Source: Thysanoteuthis rhombus (taxonomy: Eukaryota; Mollusca; Cephalopoda; Oegopsida; Thysanoteuthidae). Taken from it: DNA of 64,000 bases. Below are positions 45,740-57,159 of the stretch, one piece after another. Numbering within the stretch: position 1 is the first letter of the stretch; the number at the start of each line of letters is the position of its first letter. The position numbers and the translations under genes are program-made. The notes under the pieces were generated by a model. It was given only the letters and a program-made list of their open reading frames with translations, did not search any database and was not told where the DNA came from. Location: positions 21,805,674-21,869,673 of the forward strand of contig OY735203.1 of the NCBI GenBank assembly GCA_963457665.1. The letters are read 5' to 3'.

Positions 45740-47862
45740 TATACTGAATTAGTACCTGCTCCTGGATATATGGATACATTTCTTTATTTAACCTCTAATC
45801 TTCTCTCAGAAATAATCACGAAATAATAACTTTATGAAACTTGTTTTCTTTCTCTCAGTATAAAACAATTTTGAATTATTAAATGTTCGCCATTATGTTT
45901 TTGACTATATCGGACTGAATGCAACCTTCAAATTAGGAATTTACATTAAAAATAAACATTTTTCTTCCATTTAACACAGTATAAAACATGGAAATATTGA
46001 TATATCTTTTCCTCAAAGAGGACCATGGCTGCTTACTTCTTAAAACAGTCCATAACAAATGAAGTGATGAAATTATTTATTGATATAGTTCTTGATTATA
46101 AAAATATAGATACATTTCTCAAATATTTACTTGTTGTTCAGAAATGATAATACGAGGTAAGCTTTCCAGACCATTATTTTGGAAATTAAAATTCTATATA
46201 CAAAAAAGTAGGTGTTTTTCTTTCATTCGACGATGTGTAAAACATGGGAATATGAATACATTTTTTCTTATTGGGAAAAAACAAAAACAAAACAAATTTG
46301 TCCACGTAATTTAGTATAGAAAAATATATATGACTGCATCGTCCCCCAAAATGACTGTTTCTATGATACATAAAGCACATTGTGATGAATCGATAATATA
46401 AATTAAAAAGATACCCCTTACTTCTATGATGAAAACATACTTTAAAGAAATGTTTACATTTCAGTCAAAATAACTTGATGGAAAACATGATTTACTTCAG
46501 TGTTTAGACACTTTTAGCGAGACTGTACTGGCAGGGTAATGTTGTAAATCTTAGTCAGAAGTAAGTTGAAAGAAAGAGGAGAAGCCTTCAAATTTAAAAC
46601 CTATATATATATATATAGCTCTTCAATGTGACAGAGTTTTTTTTCCTGACGGTCTGATGATTATGCCACTAGCAGGGATCTTCTCTAATACAAATGGATC
46701 ATAATTATCTGATATTTGCATATACACATGCATATATGTATACCTGAGATCACGTATAGTTATGGGAGACCGGATAATTTGCTTTAATTTCTGTTACCAC
46801 CAATTTTACCCTCATTTTTGAGTACTACGTTCCAAGCAGCTTCTATCAAAGTATTATGAATAGAATGTAAATAAAACTATGAGTTTCAAGTTGATTGGCA
46901 CAATGTAAGCTGGGCTACTTGGTACGCTGTAATTGTATGCGATTGGTGCTGAGGGAGAAAAGGCCTTCAAACAAGTCATTTGTATCGTCATTATTCTCTT
47001 ATTGTTCCCTCTTCTATTCCTTATTACAATGCATCATTGAGGTCCGCTCACATATGACTCCACCTGTCCTACCTGGCAGTCATTATATTCCTAGAATCTT
47101 AATTTATACTCAAACTTGCATTCCTCAATTATAACAATATATTAATCACATCTGAACTTACTTGCAAGAAACCTAACCTGTCTCAATCATTATGTATCGA
47201 TAATCCCACTAGTGAAGTTTGTTTATACACTTTTTTCAACACGTTTAAAAGTTGATATAATGAACTTGACGAATGTTCCAGATTTAAATGACCCGTCTGA
47301 AGAAAGTTTCTTTTCCATAGTAATTTTTGGTCATATCAGCACTTAATGGCTTAATTTCACAGGAAGGAACAGCCATTAAGTGGAAAAGAACGCAGTAGCC
47401 CCAGTCTACCCTATTTAAGAAAACGTTCATGTTTCGAACTTTATTTTCGTCTATAATTTTTTATGTATATCTACTTTGAAACATATTTTGTTTTTCACTG
47501 GCACGCACGCTCGCACATGTATGCTTGGATGTGTGAATTATATCATACAGATACGTGAGTGCTTATACTTAAATTCAAAAGCCTATGGCTGCTAGAGTTT
47601 CATTTGCTCCCAGTATCAATATAACAGATATGATCAACAATTTTATCAAAATCTGCAGAAAGCTTCACAAAAAAGCACTCAATTTTTTTAAAGTGCCAAG
47701 TCTGAAATGGATATCTATTTTGATATTGTATTTATCGTCTCAGAACAAGAACAAAAGGTATTTTATTGGTGTCAGTCACCCTGAAAAATGGAACAGTTTT
47801 ACTCAAAAGTAAAGAAAAATAAAACTGTTCATTGCAAACTGCAACCGTTACCTCCAACAATG

Positions 47863-47917
<55 letters not shown>

Positions 47918-48440
47918 TGCATTTCTCCTTTCATAAAGAGAAGGCTGATAACAACTGTACTATCTCCCAGGGAAATTGTTCCAAACGTTTGATGTTTGAA
48001 CCAAGTACTCAGTTGCAAATTTAAACCCTTTAACCATTAAAACGCAATCACTCCAGTTGAACACATCGGCATACGAACAAACCTGAAAGCCAGCAAAAGA
48101 TTATGATTACACTGTGCTTTGCATTTTTTGTTGCTAAGTAGTCCAATGCTTTTCCGCTATTTCTTTGAAGTCAGTGCAAAAATCTCACGTCATGCAACAT
48201 CTTTTCTTTGACAAATTCATATGCACAGTTTCCAAATCAACACAAGGATTCAATATTTTCAATGGAAACCCAGTGAACTGATTTGAAATATTTTGTGTGC
48301 ATATTAATTCTTCTTGTGCAATGGTTGCAACATGTATATATTCAGTGATATTGAACATTAAAGATCCACGAACAAAAAAGATATTTTTCTAATTGTCAAA
48401 ATGAATTAGTTGTACATGCATGGCTTATTTCTGCTGGTGA
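45740..48440. other. Unannotated AT-rich DNA
   Basis: Contains (AT)n at 47868-47915. No coding, RNA or transposon motif recognised. Confidence 0.45.
47868..47915. repeat. (AT)n microsatellite
   Basis: Pure AT run. Confidence 0.96.
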
Positions 48441-48599
48441 AACATCTGTGGCCGAATTGGTAAGACACTGTGATAATAAGACAAGCTCCTAACGATAAGG
48501 GATTAGCACTTACATTCTTCCTGAGGTTTGCTATAATAGCATTGTTTACTAAAAAGTATGATTTGCTTTGTTTACGGTATTTAGGTCTAGTTTTCTAAC

Positions 48600-49880
48600 A
48601 TGTTAGAGGTGATTCATTTGGATTTCAGAGTTTTGAATAATTTTAGTTTTCTTATTCTGCTGGGAAGCGTTCTAGTTGTATTTTTGCCGTCTTCCCAGAT
48701 CTTACTTGGCGTTTATTACTTTATTAGCTGGTTGATTTCCGTCGAGCACATAGGTCTTTACATCTCACCCCTGATATCTTGGACGGCTTCATTGGCAAGT
48801 CTGATCGCTGTTTTGGTTCGGTAATCTTACCTGATCTTTGGGATTGCTAGTTGCTATCCTTCGTGGATTCTTATCAGTGCCAGATACTTGCTGTCACCTA
48901 CTCTCCTTTCTCATGTCATATTTTCTCTGGACTGTCCCTGCTTGTTGGTGTACTGTTGGGGAATAAAAAGCAGCAGTTTCTGTTTGTTGTCCTTCACTAA
49001 CTCTTTGTGTGTCGTCTGGCCTTGTTTTAAAGATGTCGTGTCTGACATTGGAGAGCTTTTTGTCGTTCAAATTCAGTCTGTCCGTGGAGTGGTAATCTCA
49101 CCAGATGCTGTAGGCAACTTGGGGCATTGAAGCTACCGTCGGATTCAGTGAAGCAGTGTATAACACTTCAATGACACCTATATACTCCAGCCTAGATAAT
49201 CATTTTTTTGAAATAATTTCCTTTCGTCGGAAGTTGTCGTACGTAAGAGGCAATTGTGAAAGGTTATCTCGGTGTTCTGTCTCTTTAGTAATTGTGCAGT
49301 AGAATTTGTTCCTGTTTCAAACTTTTCGATGCTAGTCTGGTTCCATGCTGGGGATTGTGATCCCTTTTGACCTGCATGACGACTGATGCACTGAGAGAAT
49401 TTAGTGAACCGTATTGGCATCATCGCCTGCATGTATTTGCTCACTAATGGGGTTTAGTTCTTGGTCCGAAGAGCAGATCCATATGACAGCGGGATATGTA
49501 CACAGCACAGTCAGGGACGGAGTATGTCTTCTCCGCCTTTTTCTTTTTCTTTGCTGTTGTAGGTGTTTGGTATGTTCTTGTTGGTAGTAGATGCGTTGTT
49601 GTCTGTTGTGTTTACTAAGAGTTCACATCAATACTGATTGGTGTCGGTCATTTGACATCCTAACTGCGAGTCACCTAAATCCTTTAGTATTCCACTTGAT
49701 TCTTCTTATCAATGTTGATGTTTTGATGCTTGCATTGGTCAAATTCTAACTCTGATGATGTCTGTGAGTGGGTTTCTTGTTTTTGGCTCTAGGGGATGGG
49801 ATTTTATGCTTACTACTTATTTACTCATACTTTTCCGAAAGTAAAACAGATGCAAAATGTCCAAAAGCTAACGACAATTT
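48600..49880 (-). mobile_element. Probable further part of an R4-like element (weak)
   Basis: T-rich on the plus strand, like the adjacent R4-like block. Minus-strand phrases such as RLNLNDKKLSNVRHDIFKTR (about 49090-49025) and RTLPSRIRKLKLF resemble N-terminal parts of such proteins but were not matched to another copy here. It could be a different repeat. Confidence 0.35.
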
Positions 49881-51343
49881 TCACCAGTTCTGAAAACTGT
49901 AAGTAATCAATATAGCAAAGAATTGAAACGGTATGTCGGTATGAAGCCAGTCATTTACCCCTTTGTTCTTCTCTTGCATCTTTTCTGTCCTCTTCTTTAC
50001 ATTGGATATGTATATTCTAACCGCTATCTGTCCGATCAGTAAACAGTAGTGTTTGGTACGTGATTGGTCTATAATTGCTTGTCTGATTCCCTTCCTTGGC
50101 GTCCTTTTGGATGAGGGTCGTCTTCCTTCGGTCATCAATTTTAGGATTTGTCTTAATCTAGGCAATTCTGTCCTGAATTGTGGTGAATTTCTTGAAACAA
50201 TACCCATGGATCCCATTAGGTCTTAGTGCTTTCCTGATGGCCATTTTTTGAAAGTGTGTTTCAATGCGATGTCATTCAATACTGTTTGTTCACCATCGTC
50301 TATGCTTAGTGTTCTCTTTTCATGTTATCATGCTATCGGTTTTATGATCTGTTTTCTTTTTCCGTTTTGGTCCTGGTGAAAGTTTTTTTCATTGCTTTGG
50401 AACGTGCTATTCTGTATGTATTGACCAGTCCTTAATCAGTATGTCTCTCGTCTTGCTTCGTTGGTGTATCTTTTCTACTTCCACGGGCACTGCATTTGAT
50501 TTATCTAGTATTTGTTCCATGGTCTGTATTGAGCGTTTTTCAGTAGTCCTCCATCACTCCGTAGTTGAAAGATCTGTTTTTCTAATCTTATTTCCCTGGT
50601 GGACTCTCTGTTCCTGCTATTTGAGGTCCCTCTCTGAGTTGAAATGATTTCCTTACCAATGTATATCAGATTGTTGAGCTCCATTAGATCGTTAATTTCA
50701 ATATGCTGCTGGAAGAAGTTGTCATGTTTGATTACCTTTTCAAGTTTCTTCCAGTACCTACCCTTTACGGGTGTTAGCGTCAATTTCTCTCCTTGCATAC
50801 GTTCTTTAAGAGTCAGTATCTGGGCTTATTTTTCCGTCGTAGCGGTGTCAACGTCTCTTTATAGTGTATGCCCTTGGTCATAGATATTAATTTTTTCTAA
50901 CTTGTTTCCATTTCGTTTGTCTATTATGTCGGTTGTGATGAGGGGTTCCTCACTGGGTAGACTACTGTCTTCTTTTTCCTATTTTATTGTAGTTTTCGTG
51001 TAGTTCTATCTGGGAAAGCCAACAGTTTTTCAGAGTTTGTTTCACTTGATCAACCTGGGGACTCACTTGATGACTTCACTGCGGATTTTCTCTCCTGTTC
51101 TCTATTATGCCATATAGATTTGCTTTTGAAGCAGCAATACATTACTGTTCTGTCGTTCTCCTCCGTCCATTTCCTCTCCTTATTCTGGTCAACTGCCGCT
51201 TACTGATAGTTGTGTCCCTCCTGGTTACCACTAAGAGAGGATTAGACGGGATATGGACCAACAGTAACATAGTAGCAACTACTGTGTCCCTCCTGAGGAC
51301 CATTGAGGGGATTCGAGCAGGGGTTAGTGCCAGCAGGAGGGAC

Positions 51344-51344
<1 letters not shown>
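49880..51344 (-). mobile_element. R4/Dong-like non-LTR retrotransposon copy G, N-terminal and early RT region
   Basis: Read on the minus strand from 51344. At 50798-50505 LIYIGKEIISTQRGT then STREIRLEKQIFQLRSDGG matches the pre-RT 'LIYAGA...KRRxExxIxxLRxDL' segment of R4-group proteins. At 50216-49880 ILKLMTEGRRPSS leads to SNYRPITY (50079-50056), the RT box 1-2 motif, also found mutated in copy B. Then GQIAVRIY and EKNKG (EQKGC in intact relatives) appear, after which homology is lost. The 5' end contains repeated TCCCTCCTG words (51150-51340) and lies directly on the (TTA)n array at 51345. Frameshifts abound. Confidence 0.72.
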
Positions 51345-51397
<53 letters not shown>

Positions 51398-51398
51398 G
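51345..51398 (-). repeat. (TAA)n between two R4-like elements
   Basis: About 18 TTA units. On the minus strand they are the tail of the 3' UTR at 51399-51650 and the 5' flank of copy G. Confidence 0.95.
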
Positions 51399-51650
51399 CA
51401 ATTTCACATCAACTGCCTGGCGGTTACCGCTGGAGACAGAGTGACAGCAAGTCTCCTTAAGTCTCCAGCCCTCCTCTCAACACTCTCATATTCTACTGCA
51501 GTGCTGTGATTTACAGTTTCACACCAGTTGCCCGGTGGTTATCGCAGAAGGCTGAGTGACATTGAGTCACCTAAAGGCTTCTGTTTTCATGTCATCTCTC
51601 CCTCATTTATCTCAGCAGTGCTGTGGTTTGTACCTTCACCACCATTCGTG
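51399..51650 (-). mobile_element. R4/Dong-like 3' UTR (two modules)
   Basis: The reverse complement carries GGAGACTTGCTGTCACTCTG, CCAGCGGTAACCGCCAGGCA and TGATGTGAAAT before (TAA)n. An upstream related module has TGTCACTCAGCCTTCTGCG...ACCACCGGGCAACTGGTGTG. It matches the 3' UTRs of copies A and F. Confidence 0.8.
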
Positions 51651-51858
51651 TTTTTTTTTGTTCTTCTACTCTGTTAGGCTGCTGAAAACAGCTGAGGTCG
51701 TAGATATTTTCATTATCATTATTATCATTATATAAATTTTCTCACATATGATAACTTATGGTTTCACAGGAGGTCTTCTCTGATCATTATCATCATTATT
51801 ATTTGAAAAAAATGTTATTTTTATTATTACGATTGTTATTATATTTAACTACTGTTCC
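51650..51858. other. Unannotated DNA with ATT-rich patches
   Basis: CATTATCATTATTATCATTA at about 51712-51732 and similar at 51780-51800. Probably slippage-derived. Confidence 0.45.
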
Positions 51859-51859
<1 letters not shown>

Positions 51860-51927
<68 letters not shown>

Positions 51928-51930
51928 CAT
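51860..51930. repeat. (TTA)n array
   Basis: About 23 ATT units. No R4-like body was recognised on either side. Confidence 0.95.
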
Positions 51931-52208
51931 TTCTTCCTTTCTTCAGATAGTGACCAAACACAATAATTGCTAATTGTGTCACATATAAATGTGACAGAGT
52001 GGTTAATATAAGATATGAATTAAGCAAACACAACTGAAATTCAGAATCGTCACGTTGATTGGCACCAGTTCGTGAAGCGCCTAATGACGCCATTATCAAA
52101 TATTTCCCGCCTTTCTCCTTGGGAAGGCAGGAAAGTGGTTGAAATATAATGAACCGAATTCCCGAAAAAAAAAAACGTGGCTTGACATTATTTACGAAGA
52201 AATGTAGA

Positions 52209-52464
52209 GTGAGTGCAAAATGTATCCGATACTTTTCAAAAAGATCATTTTAACATACTTGAATTACTTCAAAATTGACAGAATTCGGAGCAGAGTTCAA
52301 AAAATACAAAATTTCAAAATTATTGTAACAAAACTGAGCACTGAAAAGTTATCTACAAAATACAGAAATCTGTGATCCGAATTCAGTCAATTTCGAAGCT
52401 GTATAAGAACGTTATAAGAAACTTTTCGAAATGAATCGGATACTTTTATACTCGCTATTTCTTA
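52209..52464 (+). mobile_element. Foldback MITE with Tc1/mariner-like ends, complete
   Basis: Left arm: GAGTGAGTGCAAAATGTATC ... TTCAAAATTGACAGAATTCG. Right arm: CGAATTCAGTCAATTTCGAA ... GGATACTTTTATACTCGC. They are inverted complements (roughly 70% by eye over about 80 bp), leaving a central region of about 90 bp. The ends are flanked by TA on both sides, as expected for Tc1/mariner target duplication. No ORF. The family is also seen at 28875, 37838/38602, 53003 and 54666. Confidence 0.85.
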
Positions 52465-53002
52465 TCAGTGACTACTTGTCTGAACGTATCCGCTTTGAGA
52501 ATAATAAAAACAAAATCAGTAATAACTACATCACCAGCGATAGTAGTAACAATGATAATAATAATAACAATTTAGAATTGACAGAAGCTATTGATCTGTA
52601 TTACTGACTGTGTCACTGCTAATGAAAATTACGATAAGTGCTATCGTCCTGACGCTCTGGCCTGAGTTTAATTGAACGAATTTTAGTGTTTTTACTGATT
52701 CAATTTAGTCTTACCGCCAATGCCTGCAGTAGGTCAATGGTCTTAACAAAGTGAAATTCGTTACTAATAACAATCATTCAAGAACTGTGTACTTCGCTTG
52801 TTTTTATTGAGTGTTGTTTCAATTATTTCATTTTTATTTTGCCTTCTCCATCTTGTAGTTTCTCAAGTTTTACGATGTTTCAACTAGCAACAAAATCAAA
52901 AAGTTCTAATACTTTTCATGCAGTAATGTATGATTGATAGAAGTTTGAATTGGAAAATTGTATGATCAAGTTCAACTTGGAAATCGGATAATGAAACACT
53001 TT

Positions 53003-53268
53003 AGTCATGGACAGTTGGAAAGCTTTTACATACATTTTGGAAAGGTTTTTCAACTTACTTGAACACTTTGAAACCAACAGAATTTTGACGAAGGATTTTT
53101 AATTTTTGTACCTAACTTTTTTATATTCAATCTTATGTCAGTCATTTTAATGTGTTCATTTGTGGTTTGTTTTTTCGTCCGGAATCTGTCGATATCGAAG
53201 CTGTATAAGGATGTTGATATGGACTTTTTGAAAAGTATCGGGTACTTTTTGCTCTTACTGTAAATGTT
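53003..53268 (+). mobile_element. Foldback MITE, diverged copy
   Basis: The right end GTATCGGGTACTTTTTGCTC then TTACTGTA and the left arm ACATTTTGGAAAGGTTTTTC ... AACAGAATTTTGACGAAGG pair imperfectly. Same family as 52209-52464. Confidence 0.72.
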
Positions 53269-53676
53269 GTATCGAAATTTAAGTGTGACAAGCGTGACAG
53301 AATGAAGTTACTTCGTACGTCATCGAACAAGGATCGGAATTCTATCGAGTTAAGGACGCTGATTGTTTAACTCTTGACGTTGCCGATGGACGTTGACTTA
53401 ATAAACTGTGACACAAGATAATAAGGTCCGTTCAGTATTGGGCTGAATTTCCCAATTTCTCAAGGCGATAAATATTATTGTTTCGTGTGTGGATATAAGA
53501 CTCTGTCTCTTATTTTCTTAATTTCTCCTCGCACGCAGCCAACCCAGTTAGAGGATTTCATTGGTTCGTGGATGAGCGGCCTTTGGTTCGCGTTATTGAC
53601 ATTACTGTAGAGATCGGTGTCGCCCGAAGGTGGATTAACATGATGACCACAGGAGGCACTCTACATAATCACAGCT

Positions 53677-53763
53677 GCCTACGGTACCTCGTAAGGTCAC
53701 CCATTTAGGTACTGATCAGGCTCAGTGTTTGCTTAACATCGGTGATCCTACGAGAGCCTGTGT
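53677..53763 (-). ncRNA. 5S rRNA-derived sequence (pseudogene or SINE3-type head)
   Basis: The reverse complement reads GTTAAGCA, then TGAGCCTGATCAGTACC, then ATGGGTGACC, TACGAGGTACCG and TAGGC. This follows 5S rRNA from about position 40 to the 3' end (GCTAAGC...GGGCCTGGTTAGTACTTGGATGGGAGACCGC...TACCGGGTGCTGTAGGC in pieces). It covers the A-box/IE/C-box internal promoter region, with many substitutions. The 5' third of 5S is poorly matched. About 250 bp of unknown sequence continues downstream (53676 to about 53420), which would fit a 5S-headed SINE body. Confidence 0.7.
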
Positions 53764-53779
53764 GTCAAAAGTGATTTAG

Positions 53780-54255
53780 CATTAACCAGATTCTTCCCTT
53801 GCGGCAAAGAACCGATTCGATAATTTATTTCAAACATTTCTAATCATACATTTCTAAATGTATTTCCCACAGAAACGTTCTTTGGGAAATCTTCACTACT
53901 TCATTCAGTCTGATTGAAATGCTATTGAACATTTTTATACTCTATAACGATATGTATAAAGACAAAGAACAGAAATACTAATCGTTATCTTCAGCGCAAT
54001 GCCTTTTCTAAAACGTTTCAAACAATCACAAAGCAATTTTTTCAATATTTATTATAGAAGATGAAGTATTATGAATCATAACTATGATTATACTACATCA
54101 GCTACTAATTGATTGATTTATGAGGCTTTTTCTACTAAAATGAATAAAAGTAAAAATGGATTTGGACTGAACAAACTACCAATTGTTTACAAAAATGTCA
54201 CAGAGGATATCGTGGATGGATATATGTTCAAGGATTTGATTTGGACTGAAGCTCC
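53780..54255. other. Unannotated DNA
   Basis: Nothing recognised. Confidence 0.45.
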
Positions 54256-54261
54256 CCATTG

Positions 54262-54470
54262 AGTTCAAATAGTTCAGTGGTAAGAGCGGTCGAGCATATT
54301 GTGAGCCAGCCTCCGGTAAGGAATGTCGTTAACTCGATTCTCACCTGGAATTTATTCTTTATTCCAATCGCTGCAGTTTATTCAAATATTCAATCCTGAA
54401 GAGTACCCTGCTAGAGTTTTAGTTGCGATGATATGCAACCAAAATTAGTATAAAGTTGAATAAAAGCAGG
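54262..54470 (+). mobile_element. tRNA-derived SINE
   Basis: Box-A-like TAGTTCAGTGGTAAGAGC (54270-54287) and box-B-like AACTCGATTCTC (54331-54342) define a tRNA-like head. The body contains CCTGAAGA (about 54397) and GCGATGATATGCAACC (about 54425), which looks like a decayed version of the CTGANGA...GAAAC layout seen at 31.1 kb, and ends AAAAGCAGGAC. The extra length between the boxes and poor stems exclude a functional tRNA. Confidence 0.55.
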
Positions 54471-54665
54471 ACATTATTGATAACGAATTTGAAAGCACTC
54501 ACAGAGTGCATGAACCTGCCAACGTCACTGTCAGGGTAAGTAATTGTGCATGGATCCGCGTCAAGATCCGGTTAATCCTTCCATGGCCCGTTGTCCGCCC
54601 TACACAATTTTTTTTATTGTTCACAAAGCAGATATGTTCAGACAAGTAGTCACTGGTAAGATATA

Positions 54666-54855
54666 GTGAGTATAAAAGTATCCAATTCAATTCGAAAAGT
54701 TTCTTAAAACGTTCATATATAGCATCAAAATTGACTGAATTCGGATCACTGATTTCTGTATTTAGTAGATAACTTTTCAGTGCTCAGTTTTGTTAAAATG
54801 ATTTTGTAATTTTGTCTTTTCTTGAACTCTACTCCGAATTCTGTCAATTTACTGT
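54666..54855 (-). mobile_element. Foldback MITE, truncated inverted copy
   Basis: GTGAGTATAAAAGTATCC through CTACTCCGAATTCTGTCAA is nearly identical (over 90% by eye) to the reverse complement of 52464-52285. The far arm end is missing after about 54855. Confidence 0.82.
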
Positions 54856-54859
54856 GAAA

Positions 54860-55545
54860 TATCGTGTTGAAAGACATGAGATTTTGGTGATACTATGTGG
54901 TGAGTACATGTAACTACGATAGAGGGGAGGTAATTGTGTATAGATTCTTCCCTAAAATTCGATCATTCCTTTAGTTGCCTACTGTTCACCATTCCACAAA
55001 TATCCATGGAAACTCACTGAGTAATGTTTTAAAGAGTCGTATAGTCATAAAGCTTACACTTTAACTGAAAAAAAAATGTTTGGAAATATTGTGTTATACG
55101 TAGAATTACAAATCTCATTATTGTCTTTCATATTTGGATTCTAATATTGCATCTTTACATTACAGTGATGATCATCAGCTTTTTAACCATGTACCTGTTT
55201 CGGGGATTAATAATAATAATACAAAGCTTTCCCTTGCAGTGATCAGACACAACCTCTCTACTTTGATCAAACTTTAATATTTATTTTAGGGTATTTTTAA
55301 TTCTGTTTTGGTTGACTCCCACTCGTTTATAGTTATTCAGATTATCATGTAGACATATATTTCACTGTTATTCAATTAATGATAAGGAGTCCTGGATTGG
55401 ATAGCAGAAGTCTATCAATTAGTACGGGCCACCTAAAGGTACTGTATTTTCCTATTTATCTATATAAGATGTGTGTTGTTTATTTTGCTTATTCATTGTC
55501 GTGAATTCCATAGTTATCCGCTACATTTATGAGGACTATCGATGG
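54860..55545. other. Unannotated DNA
   Basis: Nothing recognised. Confidence 0.45.
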
Positions 55546-55546
55546 T

Positions 55547-55547
<1 letters not shown>

Positions 55548-55637
<90 letters not shown>
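55548..55637. repeat. (AT)n microsatellite
   Basis: Two pure AT runs split by TAAATA. Confidence 0.97.
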
Positions 55638-55639
<2 letters not shown>

Positions 55640-55642
<3 letters not shown>

Positions 55643-56016
55643 TATAACACTATCCCTAACATACCCAAAATATCTAACTCCACATCCCTTCCCTCCTATC
55701 CTGACACACTCTGTCCTCTCCAAGACTAACTGCTGCTGCTTAACCAAACACTTGATAACTAGCTGGACTTTATCCCACTTAGCAGGAGGCCTCCAGCAGC
55801 CCTTATAACATATTTTACCCACAAGGCATAGCTCCTGATAGTGGACTCCGGTTCCACATGGGAACTTTAACCCATAAAAACACATACTCACACACCACAC
55901 ACCACTGAAGATGGGAATAAATCCCGAAACATGTCTGGACCATTAACATCTAAGGATTAATAAATTTTACCTCTGAACACTTTACTCCCGAGTCCGTCTC
56001 ACTCTTTACAGTTCAC

Positions 56017-56017
<1 letters not shown>
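55640..56017 (+). mobile_element. Probable Penelope-like element 3' region
   Basis: Pyrimidine-rich non-coding segment carrying the CTGAAGA...CCCGAAACATGTC motif (55905-55935) and ending ACTCCCGAGTCCGTCTCACT then TTCACATTATATAT. Such CGAAACATG-bearing segments are associated with Penelope-like elements. No RT coding sequence is attached, so the assignment is by motif only. Confidence 0.45.
55902..55938 (+). ncRNA. Hammerhead-ribozyme-like motif
   Basis: Order on the plus strand: CCA (55902-55904), CTGAAGA (55905-55911), T, GGGA-ATAAA-TCCC stem-loop (55913-55925), GAAAC (55926-55930), ATGTC (55931-55935), TGG (55936-55938). CCA and TGG can pair as stem I beside a GUC cleavage triplet, and A-C/G-U can form the minimal stem III. 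All conserved core nucleotides are present. The single T between A9 and stem II breaks the canonical layout, as does the extra A in the other motif at 31.1 kb. Confidence 0.5.

Positions 56018-56075
<58 letters not shown>
56018..56075. repeat. (AT)n microsatellite
   Basis: Pure AT run at the end of the Penelope-like 3' region. Confidence 0.97.
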
Positions 56076-56077
<2 letters not shown>

Positions 56078-56079
56078 AG

Positions 56080-56705
56080 ACAAATTACAAAAACAAATTA
56101 CTTTAACTGGAGATGAATTTCTTAAATTTCTATGGGATAATAACTAGATGTAGCAAATACACCAAGAAGATTCCACTGTATCATCGCCTAATCATAACAT
56201 CATGAGTAAAGTGTGTGAAATATATTTTGTAGGTAAAAAATAACAAGATAAATCAAAGATATAAGTAGAAAATGATTTCTCCAGCGTATTATTGTTATTG
56301 ACTATTGAATAAAATAGAATGAAAAATAAACTATCTTTTTTCACCTTTCATATTCTTTTCACATTATTATTGTTCTTGTTTGGTTAGATCTTTTTTTCCC
56401 GACTCATATCTTTGACTGTTCGAGATAAAGCTGATGTCAGCACTTGATTTTTTCGATTTTAATCCCCCGTGCATTTCATTTATCTATTCATTCAGCAATC
56501 CATCCTTACCTCCCTTCCATCATTTCTACGTTCACTTGTTCTACATTTACCTCTGATTAGTCGTCCATTCTCTGGCACCGAACAGCTTTAGAATTAGTGA
56601 CACTGATAGACTGACCTCAGTTCTGTTAGCAATGTCCTTTCCCCACTTTTACATTTGACTGACATTAGTCATCAGGTCGGGTCACCGTTTCCATGAACTT
56701 TTCCC
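56080..56705. other. Unannotated DNA
   Basis: Ends at a (GAT)n tract that looks like an RTE tail, but the preceding sequence does not match the RTE copies. Confidence 0.4.
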
Positions 56706-56707
56706 CG

Positions 56708-56708
<1 letters not shown>

Positions 56709-56743
<35 letters not shown>
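56709..56743. repeat. (GAT)n microsatellite
   Basis: About 12 GAT units. Confidence 0.95.
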
Positions 56744-56744
<1 letters not shown>

Positions 56745-57159
56745 ATAAACTGACCAAAGCAATATAACCTCACTAAGATTTCAACTATTCATCATTCAGA
56801 TCGAGTATATCAGAGATTATACGTGTAAATAAATATACAACTTGATGGTAATTAAATTCCGATTTTCAATTTTCCTGCCTTTACCAGTTAGACTAACATA
56901 CAAATAAATGAAAATGAACTTTTACTTTAATTTTTCTCCTTATCATAGTCTGTGATACATAATACTATTATCATAGGGATTCATGGATTCATGATTGAGT
57001 TTTTTTTCCATACAAAAGTATAAAACTTTTACATTGAATAAATAGTTGAATCAAATATATAAAAATATTTATATTCAAACTCATTTGTGTAATCATCCAA
57101 AAATTTATCAGATTCATTTAAATTTCTTACTTCCGGCAATTATTGAACTAATACATTTC

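Noticed and set aside
48448..48520. tRNA-like GTGGCCGAATTGGTAAGACA
   Set aside because: A box A is plausible, but no acceptable box B or tRNA fold follows.
56340..56743. Seventh RTE copy ending at the (GAT)n tract
   Set aside because: Sequence before the tract does not align with the C-terminal end shared by the six accepted copies.
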